Part shown: piece after piece, positions 42,743-51,328 of the stretch
Position numbering within the stretch: the stretch's first letter is position 1
How the letters are laid out: every line of letters starts with the position of its first letter
Assembly (NCBI GenBank): GCA_910574935.1
Contig: CAJTCU010000013.1
Location: 45,934 to 109,933 of the forward strand
From: Oscillospiraceae bacterium
GTDB taxonomy: Bacteria; Bacillota; Clostridia; Oscillospirales; Acutalibacteraceae
Length of the DNA stretch: 64,000 nucleotides
Direction of reading: 5' to 3'
Made by a program: the position numbers and the translations under genes
The notes under the pieces: model-generated
What the model saw: the letters and a program-made list of their open reading frames with translations, nothing else
The model's database searches: none
Told to the model about the DNA's origin: nothing

Positions 42743-43877
42743 AGTGACCCTTGGCGATGTTGCCATCGAGCGCCGAGAAACACTGAAAGGGGCGAAGGCT
42801 GACTATCCTATTGTCGGCCTGGAGCATCTGATTCCAAGTCAAATCACGCTGACGGCTTGGGGCAATAGCTCAGACAACACCTTTTCAAAAGTGTTTCACA
42901 AAGGACAAGTCCTCTTCGGTCGCCGCCGAGCCTATTTGAAGAAAGCCGCTGTCGCACCTTTTGACGGCCTCTGCTCCAGTGACATTACGGTGATTGAGGC
43001 GAAGGCAAATCTGATTCTCCCGGAACTTCTGCCGTTTGTCATTCAAAACGACGCTTTTTTCGATTATGCCGTTGGCAAATCCGCTGGATCTCTGTCCCCC
43101 CGTGTAAAATGGGAGCACCTGAAGAAATATGAGTTTGAACTACCGGGTATGGACGAACAGCGAAAGCTGGCCGAACTTCTTTGGAGTATGGTGGAAGCGA
43201 AAGAGGCTTATCAGGAACTGCTCCGACAGACTGATGATTTGGTGAAAGCTCGATTTATCGAGATGTTTGGAGATGCGATCGAAAATGAAATGGGCTGGCC
43301 GCAAATGCCCCTCTGTAAGGTATTGGCCGAAGGTTGTACAGTAACCTATGGAATTGTTAAAACGGGAGATGATATTCCTAATGGAGTTCCTGTTTTTCGA
43401 CCAGTAGACATTTCTCAAGGTCATGTTCCCGTTCGATCTGAGTTAAAGCGAACTAGTCAAAAAATATCTGACTGCTATCGAAGAACATTACTTCAAGGTG
43501 ATGAACTTTTAATTACTGTCAGAGGTTCTATAGGAGAGACGTTCCAAATCAGTGATGAATTTGCTGGATGTAATGTTGCGAGAAACATTGTCCCTCTTCG
43601 CGCAAATCCACAACTTCTCAGTCAGGGCTTTTTAAAGGCAGTTCTTGATTCTGCCGCTTTCCAAAGAAGATTATCGGAGTTGACAAAAGGGGTTGCACTC
43701 AAGGGCATCAACATGAATGAATTTAAAATGTGCCCTGTGATTCTACCGCCGCTACCTCGCCAAGAGCAGTTCTTGACATTTCAGAGTCAAAGCGATAAAT
43801 CGAAATTTGAATTAGGGCAGGCTGTGAAAACTCTGGGGGCCATCTACAACAAGATCATATCAGAAAACCTCAATTAA
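42735..43877 (+). CDS. hsdS: Type I restriction-modification specificity subunit HsdS
   Basis: DNA-sequence recognition subunit of 380 residues with two target-recognition domains: residues about 1-145 (VTLGDVAIERRETLKGA ... FHKGQVLFGRRRAYLKKAAV) and about 190-345 (VTYGIVKTGDDIPNGVPVFR ... LLQGDELLITVRGSIG). Conserved coiled helices follow each domain (DEQRKLAELLWSMVEAKEAY; PRQEQFLTFQSQSDKSKFEL). The second half is clearly more AT-rich than the first, which suggests domain replacement by recombination. Its start overlaps the end of hsdM by eight bases. Confidence 0.92.
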   Translation: MSRVTLGDVAIERRETLKGAKADYPIVGLEHLIPSQITLTAWGNSSDNTFSKVFHKGQVLFGRRRAYLKKAAVAPFDGLCSSDITVIEAKANLILPELLPFVIQNDAFFDYAVGKSAGSLSPRVKWEHLKKYEFELPGMDEQRKLAELLWSMVEAKEAYQELLRQTDDLVKARFIEMFGDAIENEMGWPQMPLCKVLAEGCTVTYGIVKTGDDIPNGVPVFRPVDISQGHVPVRSELKRTSQKISDCYRRTLLQGDELLITVRGSIGETFQISDEFAGCNVARNIVPLRANPQLLSQGFLKAVLDSAAFQRRLSELTKGVALKGINMNEFKMCPVILPPLPRQEQFLTFQSQSDKSKFELGQAVKTLGAIYNKIISENLN

Positions 43878-43910
43878 ACGTTGAACGCCAAGCCAAGGGA
43901 GGAACGATTT

Positions 43911-46832
43911 ATGCCCAATTTTAACGAAGGAAATACCACGGAGCGGATGATCCTTGATGTTCTCCAGAAAAACGGCTGGAGATATGTCGCGCCGGAGGAT
44001 CTGCCACGCAATCCCTCCGATGTCATTGTAGAGCCCCTGTTCCGGGCTGTGCTGGCCCGGTTGAACCCGGAGATCACCGAGGACGAATCCCGCGCGGACA
44101 CCGTCCTATACGATTTGCACCGCATCATCACGGCCACCAACGCGCAGAATCTCATCACGCAGAACGAGCTGTTCAAGCAGAAGGTGTTTGAGCAGAATAC
44201 CTATCCCTTCGGCGAGGACGGCAGACAAGTCTCCATCGACTTTTTCGGCACTGAGATTAATGGAAAATCGGATCTGAATGACTATGTGGTCACAAACCAC
44301 TGGTGCTTTCCCAAAACAAAAGCGGACGGCGGAAAAGAATTGGACATCGTCCTGCTGGTCAATGGCATCCCCGTGGCGGTTGGTGAGATGAAAACCCCGG
44401 TTCGGGCCGCTATCACTTGGCTGGACGGAGCAAAGGACATCAGCGATTACGAAGAGAGCATTCCACAGATGTTTACGGCGAATATCTTCAACTTTGCCAC
44501 AGAGGGCAAGTGCTATCGTTACGGCGCAATCGGAATGCCCATTGCCAAATGGGGACCTTGGCACACCACCGATGACAAGTCCGACGGCAGCTTGGCGGCG
44601 GTGCATACCAGCGTGACGGACATGCTCACTCCCTATAAGGTGATGGACCTGTTCCAGTTTTTTACGCTGTTCGCTACTGACAGCAAGTATCGCAAGTACA
44701 AGGTTATCGCCCGTTACCAGCAGTACGAGGGCGCGAACATGATCGTGGACCGTGTCCGGGCGGGCTACCCCAAGCAGGGCCTGATTTGGCACTTCCAAGG
44801 CTCTGGTAAGTCTTACCTGATGGAGTTTGCCGCCGTCAAGCTGCGTATGCTCCCTGATTTGAAAAATCCAACTGTTATCATCGTAGATGACCGTTTGGAT
44901 CTGGAGTCTCAGATCACGGCACAGTTCCACGCCTCCGATGTGGGGAACCTTGAATCCGCTGCCAGCCGTGATCAGCTCATGACCATGCTTCGCCAGGATA
45001 TTCGGAAGATTATCATCACTACTATCTTCCGCTTCCAGGAGGTCACCGGAGAACTCAGCCAGCGTGACAACATCATCGTGATGGTGGATGAATGCCACCG
45101 GACACAGGAGGGTGACTTGGGCATCAAAATGCGCTTGGCCTTGCCCAATGCTTTCTTCTTTGGCCTGACTGGCACTCCCATCAACCGCATTGACAAGAAC
45201 ACCTTTGCCACCTTTGGAGCCACTGAAGATCGGAGCGGTTACATGAGCAAGTACAGCTTCTCCGATTCTATCCGTGACCGCGCCACACTGCCTCTGAACT
45301 TTGAACCGGTGCCTATCGATCTCCGCGTGGATCGGGAGACCATGGACCGAGAGTTTGATGTGCTGACTGCAGGCTTGTCCGACGTGGAGCGGGCCGAACT
45401 CTCCAAGCGGGTCAATATGCAGGCGATCATGTATGATCGGAAACGCATCCATAAGGTCTGTGCACATATTGCAAAGCACTTCACCGAAAAAATCCGTCCC
45501 AATGGCTATAAGGCTCAGGTGGTTGTGTATGACCGCCCGTGCTGCCTGATGTATAAGGAGGAGCTGGACAAGCTCTTGGGCGCACAGTGTTCTACTATTG
45601 TGATGGACACAAATGATGATAAAGCAGACAAATACAAACCCTATCGCCGGACCAAAGATGAAGAAGCGAAGGTGCTGGACCGCTTCCGCGATCCCAGTGA
45701 CCCGCTAGAGATTGTCATCGTAACAGCCAAGCTGCTTACCGGCTTTGATGCGCCTATCCTCCAGGTTATGTATCTGGATAAGCCCATGAAGGATCATACG
45801 CTCCTCCAGGCTATCTGCCGCACCAACCGCACCTACGATGAAGGCAAGACCTTCGGGCTGATTGTGGACTATATTGGGATCTTCGATAATGTCGCCAAGG
45901 CACTGAACTTTGACGAAACCAGCATGAAGAAGATTGTTACAAATATCGAAGAAGTCAAGAAGCGTTTTCCTGCGCTCCTGCGGAAATGTCTTAGTTTCTT
46001 TATGGGTGTTGATCGAACCGTTGAAGGTTGGGAGGGGTTGATGGCAGCGCAGGAGTGCTTGCCTACCAGCAAGGAAAAGGACGAGTTCGCAGCAGATTAC
46101 CAGGTGCTCAACCGCGCCTGGAATGGGCTGTCTCCTGATCCGTTTCTGACGACATTCCAGCCGGACTATGTGTGGTTGACAAAAGTATATGAGTCAGTCC
46201 GCCCGACTAACGGCAGTGGTGGTTTAATTTGGGCCGCGCTCGGCAATAAGACAATGGAAATCGTGCACTCAAACCTGGAGGTTGGCGCAGTTCATGATGA
46301 TGTGGATATTCTCTCACTGAGTGCCGACTTGATTGATGATTTCATTGAAAGCCACAGGGACATCAACCCTACCACGAAACGTGTGGAAATCGACTTAGTT
46401 GCACGCATCCAGAAGCACGCAGATGACCCCAAATTTAAAATGCTTGGGGAAAAACTGGAAGAGTTGCGTAACCGTCATGAGCAGGGCTTAATCAACAGCA
46501 TCGAGTTTTTGAAGATGCTGCTACAACTCGCCAAGGAAGCTGCCCAGGCAGAGAAAGAAGTTGTGCCGGAGGACGAGGTAGATAAGGGTAAAGCCGCTCT
46601 GACAGAGCTTTTCAACGGTGTGCGCAATGAGTGCACCCCAGTTATTGTTGAGCGCATTGTTGCGGACATCGATGATATTGTGAAAATTGTCCGATTTGAC
46701 GGCTGGCAGAACACCACTGGAGGTCGGCAAGAGGTAAAAAAGGCTTTGCGCAGCGTCGTGTGGGTGAAATACAAAATCAAGGACAAAGAAGTGTTTGATA
46801 AGGCGTATGCCTATGTCGAGCAGTATTATTAA
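43911..46832 (+). CDS. hsdR: Type I restriction endonuclease subunit HsdR
   Basis: Motor and nuclease subunit of 973 residues. The N-terminal PD-(D/E)xK nuclease has Asp145 (KELDIVLLVN) and Glu159-x-Lys161 (VGEMKTP). The SF2 translocase has Walker A FQGSGKS (Lys300), DECH at 393-396, GLTGTPINR, and motif VI IVTAKLLTGFDAP with QAICRTNRTY. A C-terminal helical domain of about 300 residues binds the methylase core. It cuts unmodified DNA after ATP-driven translocation. The ATG at 43911 follows GGGAGGA; a ten-codon extension upstream has no site. Confidence 0.96.
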   Translation: MPNFNEGNTTERMILDVLQKNGWRYVAPEDLPRNPSDVIVEPLFRAVLARLNPEITEDESRADTVLYDLHRIITATNAQNLITQNELFKQKVFEQNTYPFGEDGRQVSIDFFGTEINGKSDLNDYVVTNHWCFPKTKADGGKELDIVLLVNGIPVAVGEMKTPVRAAITWLDGAKDISDYEESIPQMFTANIFNFATEGKCYRYGAIGMPIAKWGPWHTTDDKSDGSLAAVHTSVTDMLTPYKVMDLFQFFTLFATDSKYRKYKVIARYQQYEGANMIVDRVRAGYPKQGLIWHFQGSGKSYLMEFAAVKLRMLPDLKNPTVIIVDDRLDLESQITAQFHASDVGNLESAASRDQLMTMLRQDIRKIIITTIFRFQEVTGELSQRDNIIVMVDECHRTQEGDLGIKMRLALPNAFFFGLTGTPINRIDKNTFATFGATEDRSGYMSKYSFSDSIRDRATLPLNFEPVPIDLRVDRETMDREFDVLTAGLSDVERAELSKRVNMQAIMYDRKRIHKVCAHIAKHFTEKIRPNGYKAQVVVYDRPCCLMYKEELDKLLGAQCSTIVMDTNDDKADKYKPYRRTKDEEAKVLDRFRDPSDPLEIVIVTAKLLTGFDAPILQVMYLDKPMKDHTLLQAICRTNRTYDEGKTFGLIVDYIGIFDNVAKALNFDETSMKKIVTNIEEVKKRFPALLRKCLSFFMGVDRTVEGWEGLMAAQECLPTSKEKDEFAADYQVLNRAWNGLSPDPFLTTFQPDYVWLTKVYESVRPTNGSGGLIWAALGNKTMEIVHSNLEVGAVHDDVDILSLSADLIDDFIESHRDINPTTKRVEIDLVARIQKHADDPKFKMLGEKLEELRNRHEQGLINSIEFLKMLLQLAKEAAQAEKEVVPEDEVDKGKAALTELFNGVRNECTPVIVERIVADIDDIVKIVRFDGWQNTTGGRQEVKKALRSVVWVKYKIKDKEVFDKAYAYVEQYY

Positions 46833-46855
46833 GCTATGGAATGGGGTGCTGGTGA

Positions 46856-48799
46856 ATGGGTTATCCCGACTTCAAAACATACATCCAGGACAAACATAGC
46901 AGTCTCCTTCAAGACGAAATTGCAATATATGTAAAGAATTGCCACGACGGAATTGGTTTCCATTCATACAGCGTACTTTCGGTTTGTGAGGAGACTGTCG
47001 ACAATGTAGAAGTTCATTCTGTTAAATGTCACGAAGGACTTGGCGATTTAATCACAATGGATGTTAATGTCGCTGCAGACATTATAACCAAAGGTCTAGG
47101 GGAGAAACCATATGAGGCTGATAGGAAACGCCGTTTATTCATTGTTCATCTAACCGGCGAGTTGCGCAATGGCCTCCATGATGTTCGATCCACCGGCACC
47201 GAAGAATATCATAATTATGCATTCAAGCCGGAGGGAGCATTAGATGCCTATCTACTTCCTTACATTTCTACAGATCAGCTTGAAAAAATTGCAGACGATT
47301 TCTTTGAGATATACTGCTTTGACGCGGTGTATGTGGACTATATGCTTCCTGTTGACCACATTATGAGGGAGCTGAAAATGTGCATCTACGAATCTCCTTT
47401 ACCTGATAACGTCTTTGGACGGGTCTATTTCAGAGAAGCCAAAGGAACACGATTCGTCAAGTTTCATCCTTATATGCCGGAAGCAGAAATTGATACTGAA
47501 ATTCACCCTGGTACAATCGTCATTAATCGGAAACATTTTTTCCTCGGGAGCATAGGAAGTCCACTTAATACGATAGCACATGAACTTATTCATTGGGAGT
47601 TGCACCAGAGATTTTTTGAACTTTTGGCGCTTTTGAGCGATAGTTCCGATGCGCTGTCTTGCAATGCAGACCCTCCCATGTCTGACAGCCATCTCAATGG
47701 TCTGCAAAAAGCAATTTGGTGGGCGGAGTGGCAAGCAAATTCATTGGCCCCCAGAATACTTATGCCCCGTTGCCTTTTTATGTCAGTTTTGATGCAGGTC
47801 TATGCGGAGAAGTATGAAACAACTGTCTATCACTGTTTTGCCGAGATTATGGAAAGGACCATCGAATGTGTAGCTGAACTATTTGGAGTTTCAAAACTGT
47901 CCGCAAAAATAAGAGCGATGCAACTTGGAGTTACAGAAGCAGAAGGTGTATGCCTGTTCATCAATGGCGACTATCATCCGCCGTTCACTTTCCGTAGAAA
48001 CGCTTTAGCTCCAAAGCAGACCTTTATTCTTGATCGTACCAACTATGAGCAGTTGATGAGTGAAAACACTGAGTTTTTTGAATTGATCAACAGTGGACAA
48101 TTTGTTTACACGGGCTGTGTTGTTTGTATCAACGATCCATTATATATTGAAAAAAATCGATTCTCTCAGCGATCGGACTATGAACTAACTATCTACGCAA
48201 GGGAAAATGTCAATGAGTGCTGTCTTGCCTTTGATCGGACCTTTTGCCAAGATGACTCTCTCGATAAGGACTTCTATGGTCTCTGCTACCTGTCTAAAGA
48301 GCTAAATGCCGCATCACATACAAAAACAACTCCTACGCATGACTTACAAAATCAGGACCGTAAGACTCGAGCTGCTGAAGCGAAAAAGCTCCGAGATGAA
48401 GGGAATAGCATAATGGCTATGTTGCGTAGCTTACCGACAGGATTTCCAGAAACACTTGATAGTCATATCAAAATGGCAAAGAAACATGATGGTCGGAAAA
48501 TGACAAACCTTGAGCTTTCCAAAATAACCGGACTTTCTGAGGATTACATTGCCTCTCTGCGAAAAGATCCCGGATTGAATGTTACCCTAGAAACTGTATG
48601 CTCCCTATGCATAGCGCTTCATTTACTTCCTTGTTTTAGTAAGGACTTGATTCGAAAATCAAGAAATCAGTTTCCTCAGACTGGAGATGGTTACTTAATG
48701 TTGGCACTGATTGAAGATCATTATACAGATTCCTTGGATGCCATAAATGAAGTCCTCCAGGATGCGAAATTAAAGCCTTGGGGGAAAACTGTAAAGTAA
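46856..48799 (+). CDS. Large HELIH metallopeptidase with C-terminal helix-turn-helix
   Basis: A 647-residue protein of unknown function. The N-terminal 200 residues are unassigned. A zinc peptidase site of the ImmA/IrrE kind follows: HELIH at 242-246 and a second Glu in WWAEWQANSLAPRILMP about 45 residues on. Residues about 545-590 (MTNLELSKITGLSEDYIASLR ... LETVCSLCIALHLLP) look like an XRE-type helix-turn-helix. ImmA-like peptidases cleave repressors or toxin regulators, so this could sense damage or phage and relieve repression. It starts 24 bases after hsdR in the same direction with similar AT-rich composition, so it is counted as part of the island; a phage regulatory origin is the alternative. 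Confidence 0.7.
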   Translation: MGYPDFKTYIQDKHSSLLQDEIAIYVKNCHDGIGFHSYSVLSVCEETVDNVEVHSVKCHEGLGDLITMDVNVAADIITKGLGEKPYEADRKRRLFIVHLTGELRNGLHDVRSTGTEEYHNYAFKPEGALDAYLLPYISTDQLEKIADDFFEIYCFDAVYVDYMLPVDHIMRELKMCIYESPLPDNVFGRVYFREAKGTRFVKFHPYMPEAEIDTEIHPGTIVINRKHFFLGSIGSPLNTIAHELIHWELHQRFFELLALLSDSSDALSCNADPPMSDSHLNGLQKAIWWAEWQANSLAPRILMPRCLFMSVLMQVYAEKYETTVYHCFAEIMERTIECVAELFGVSKLSAKIRAMQLGVTEAEGVCLFINGDYHPPFTFRRNALAPKQTFILDRTNYEQLMSENTEFFELINSGQFVYTGCVVCINDPLYIEKNRFSQRSDYELTIYARENVNECCLAFDRTFCQDDSLDKDFYGLCYLSKELNAASHTKTTPTHDLQNQDRKTRAAEAKKLRDEGNSIMAMLRSLPTGFPETLDSHIKMAKKHDGRKMTNLELSKITGLSEDYIASLRKDPGLNVTLETVCSLCIALHLLPCFSKDLIRKSRNQFPQTGDGYLMLALIEDHYTDSLDAINEVLQDAKLKPWGKTVK

Positions 48800-48852
48800 A
48801 ATTTTGCGAAGCCGAACTGTGACTCCAGGAAAACAACAAGATAAAGCCACTT

Positions 48853-48899
48853 GCCCCACCATTGAAGATGATTATTCTTCAGTAGTGGGGCCTTTTTTT
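48853..48899 (+). terminator. Terminator at the end of the restriction island
   Basis: GCCCCAC...TTGAAGA pairs with TTCTTCA...GTGGGGC in a long, slightly imperfect stem, followed by seven T. Confidence 0.92.
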
Positions 48900-49160
48900 G
48901 TGCACAAAAAACGAAGTGTGAGTCCAGATAATCTACATTTCCATTATGTAAAATGCGAGGTGTGAAGCAAGTGGAACCGTTGTTAGCCCTTTTGCTTCCG
49001 CCGTTGTATACTGCATCATCTGATCACTGGTGGCTCATCAGGCTACAGCGGACAATTAGAATATAGTTTAAGGCTTCCTTAATGAGCGTGGAAGCCGCAA
49101 CCGGAACGGATGTATCTGTTCGGGGCTGCGGCGTTATTTTCACGCTTCTTTCAGTGCAGT
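48900..49160. other. Intergenic region between the restriction island and the phage module
   Basis: No gene is seen. A hairpin near 49094-49132 (GCCGCA with TGCGGC, plus inner GAAC/GTTC) is followed by GTTATTTT and may be another terminator or a leader structure. Composition returns from AT-rich to GC-rich within this stretch, so an element boundary probably lies here. No attachment-site duplication was found. Confidence 0.45.
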
Positions 49161-49190
49161 TCCTCCGTTTCGGGTCATCGAAACGGAGGA
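49161..49190 (+). promoter_or_regulatory. Hairpin covering the ribosome binding site of the sigma-like gene
   Basis: TCCTCCGTTTC (49161-49171) is perfectly complementary to GAAACGGAGGA (49180-49190) around an eight-base loop. The 3' arm contains GGAGGA, the ribosome binding site four bases before the ATG at 49195. Folding would block initiation. Confidence 0.75.
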
Positions 49191-49194
49191 TTTT

Positions 49195-49593
49195 ATGATT
49201 ATTCGCTACAAATTTTCCACCGGCGAGGTCACGGAGGTCGAGGTGTCAGATGAGATCGGTGCCGTGATTACCGCCAGCCGCAAGGCCGAACACGCGCTGG
49301 AGGAGCGCAACCGCTACCACTGCTATTCTCTTGATGCCATCGACTACGAGGGACTTGAGTATGGCGAATGCGATGAATATCCCATCGAGGACGATTCCGC
49401 AGAACAGACGGAACGCATCAAAGCCGCTTTCGGTCAACTCACTGAGACCCAGCAGCGCCGCCTTTGTTTATATGCGGACGGCAAGACTCTGCGGGAGATT
49501 GCTGCATTGGAGAAAACCAAATTCCAGTCGGTGGCCGAATCCATCGAAGCCGCCAAGAAAAAGTTTTTGAAAAATTACCGTCCAGCACCCTGA
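49195..49593 (+). CDS. Phage sigma-70 region 4-like protein
   Basis: Protein of 132 residues. The N-terminal part (residues 1-80) is acidic and unassigned, with DAIDYEGLEYGECDEYP. The C-terminal part (LTETQQRRLCLYADGKTLRE then IAALEKTKFQSVAESIEAAKK) has the two-helix pattern of sigma region 4 DNA-binding domains. Such proteins stand at the start of early modules in clostridial prophages and conjugative elements and probably regulate them. Translation may be limited by the hairpin over its ribosome binding site. Confidence 0.7.
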   Translation: MIIRYKFSTGEVTEVEVSDEIGAVITASRKAEHALEERNRYHCYSLDAIDYEGLEYGECDEYPIEDDSAEQTERIKAAFGQLTETQQRRLCLYADGKTLREIAALEKTKFQSVAESIEAAKKKFLKNYRPAP

Positions 49594-49667
49594 CAAAACC
49601 CTCTTCCTTTCTGGGTACACCGGAAGGCAGCACAAAACAAATCGCCTTTCAGAAAGGACAAGCAAGC

Positions 49668-49868
49668 ATGAAACACAATCTCAACATCAGTGTTTCCAAG
49701 GAACCGCCGGAGGGCGGCATCGTGCAGTGCCGGAATGTGTCCCAGCGGGAAAAGCTGCTCACCCGGCTGCTGGGGCGGCAGGAGAAGGTGATGATCCTGG
49801 TTCCTGGCAACAGTGTGGAATCGGTGTGCATCACCGAGATTCCGGAAGGAGGTGCGGCCTGTGAGTAG
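49668..49868 (+). CDS. Small phage protein
   Basis: Unrecognised protein of 66 residues beginning MKHNLNISVSKEPPEGG, with a basic centre (REKLLTRLLGRQEKVMI). ATG follows AAAGGA. Its stop overlaps the GTG start of the next gene by eight bases, showing translational coupling in the early phage operon. No function is assigned. Confidence 0.65.
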   Translation: MKHNLNISVSKEPPEGGIVQCRNVSQREKLLTRLLGRQEKVMILVPGNSVESVCITEIPEGGAACE

Positions 49869-50193
49869 GATCAAGCTGCTCCTGGATGTGATCGAGGACA
49901 TCCGCTCCCTGGCGGACAGCCTCCAGGCCGTGGCCACCGCCCTGGGCCAGAGCGATTCGGAAGACGCCGCCGTTGCTGCCCCGGCAGCGCCCCCGGCTCC
50001 CGCCGACCCGCCGCCCAAGGCCATCACGCTGGAGAAGGTCCGGGCGGTGCTGGCGGAGAAGAGCCACGATGGGTACACCGACCAGGTGCGGGGACTGCTC
50101 CAGAAGTACGGGGCCGAGAAACTCAGCGGCGTGGACCCCAAGCTCTACGCCGCTCTGCTGAAGGATGCGGAGGTGCTGGGCCATGGCACCTAA
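49861..50193 (+). CDS. Small phage early protein with Ala/Pro-rich linker
   Basis: Protein of 110 residues: an N-terminal helical segment (IKLLLDVIEDIRSLADSLQAV), an Ala/Pro-rich linker (residues about 40-55) and a C-terminal helical domain (ITLEKVRAVLAEKSHDGYTDQ, VRGLLQKYGAEKLSGVDP). Similar genes are regularly found before DUF2800 genes in clostridial prophages; the C-terminal part may bind DNA or the recombination proteins encoded next. It starts at GTG behind GAAGGAGGTG and overlaps both neighbours. Confidence 0.65.
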   Translation: MSRIKLLLDVIEDIRSLADSLQAVATALGQSDSEDAAVAAPAAPPAPADPPPKAITLEKVRAVLAEKSHDGYTDQVRGLLQKYGAEKLSGVDPKLYAALLKDAEVLGHGT

Positions 50194-51325
50194 CAGCCAC
50201 GCCATTCTCTCGGCATCGTCCAGCCACCGCTGGATGAACTGCACCCCCTCTGCCCGCCTGGAGCGGGAGTTCGCCGACCGGGAGACCGAGGCCGCTGCCG
50301 AAGGTACCGCAGCCCATGCCCTTTGCGAACACAAGCTCCGCCGCGCTCTGAAAATGCGCTCCCGCAAGCCGGTGTCCAAGTATGACTGTGACGAGATGGA
50401 CACATACACGGACGGCTATGTGGAGTTTGTGCTGGAGCAGCTCACTCAGGCAAAGCTGGAGTGCGCCGACCCGCTGGTCCTCATCGAACAGCGGCTGGAC
50501 TTCTCCTGCTGGGTCCCGGAGGGCTTCGGCACCGGGGACTGCCTCATCGTGGCGGACAAACTGCTCCACATCATCGACTTCAAGTATGGTCAAGGTGTTC
50601 TGGTGGAGGCCGAAGAGAATCCCCAGATGATGCTGTATGCCTTGGGCGCGCTCCGGCTGTTCGATTCCCTCTACGACATCACCGAGGTGAGCATGAGCAT
50701 CTACCAGCCCCGCCGGGAGAATGTGTCCACTTGGACGATCTCGGTGGACGAGCTGAACGCCTGGGCGGAGAACACCCTCAAGCCCAAGGCGGAGCTGGCC
50801 CACAAGGGTGAGGGGGACTACCTCCCCGGCCCCTGGTGCCAGTTCTGCAAGGCTGCGGTGAAGTGCCGCGCCCGCGCCGAGGAGAAGCTCCAGCTTGCCC
50901 GGTTCGAGTTCGCCCCGCCGCCGCTTCTCTCGGATGAGGAGATCGAGGACATCCTCGCCAAGCTGGATGACCTGACCAAGTGGGCCAGCGAGATTCAAGC
51001 CTACGCCCAGGACGCCGCCATCAACCACGGAAAGGTCTGGCATGGCTTCAAGCTGGTGGCCACCCGCACCAACCGCCGCTACACAGATGAGGAGGCGGTG
51101 ATCCAGGCGGCAAAGGATGCCGGGTACACCGACATTTTCCGAAAGAGTCTCATCCCTATCACTGAGATGGAGAAGTTGATGTCCAAGAAGGAGTTCAACC
51201 GCATCCTCGGCTCCTTGGTGGAGAAGCCCCAGGGCCGTCCCACCCTCGTTCCTGTTACCGACAAACGCCCCGCCCTGACCAACACTGGCGCGGGCGATGA
51301 TTTCACCGAAATTAAGGAGGACTAA
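50183..51325 (+). CDS. DUF2800 family PD-(D/E)xK nuclease
   Basis: Phage nuclease of 380 residues, related to the Cas4/AddB nuclease group. The active site is visible as FGTGDCLIVADKLLHIIDFK, giving Asp and DxK, preceded by AAEGTAAHALCEHKL near residue 35. Downstream is a Cys group (GPWCQFCKAAVKC) typical of iron-sulfur-containing Cas4-like enzymes. It probably makes single-strand ends for phage recombination or replication. The ATG at 50183 follows GGAGGTG. The DUF2815 single-strand-binding-like gene follows three bases after the stop, a standard pair. Confidence 0.88.
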   Translation: MAPNSHAILSASSSHRWMNCTPSARLEREFADRETEAAAEGTAAHALCEHKLRRALKMRSRKPVSKYDCDEMDTYTDGYVEFVLEQLTQAKLECADPLVLIEQRLDFSCWVPEGFGTGDCLIVADKLLHIIDFKYGQGVLVEAEENPQMMLYALGALRLFDSLYDITEVSMSIYQPRRENVSTWTISVDELNAWAENTLKPKAELAHKGEGDYLPGPWCQFCKAAVKCRARAEEKLQLARFEFAPPPLLSDEEIEDILAKLDDLTKWASEIQAYAQDAAINHGKVWHGFKLVATRTNRRYTDEEAVIQAAKDAGYTDIFRKSLIPITEMEKLMSKKEFNRILGSLVEKPQGRPTLVPVTDKRPALTNTGAGDDFTEIKED

Positions 51326-51328
51326 TCC

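Noticed and set aside
44106..45479. A 457-codon minus-strand frame opposite hsdR
   Set aside because: The + strand product has all HsdR motifs; the antisense translation has no recognisable motif or ribosome binding site.
36775..46832. BREX or DISARM system
   Set aside because: No BrxC, PglZ, DrmA/B or phosphatase-like genes are present; HsdR with type I motifs and HsdS identify a type I system.
36405..49160. Direct repeat of the tRNA-Leu 3' end as an attachment site
   Set aside because: Looked for GGTCGGCGGCACCA-like words up to the phage module and found none by eye.
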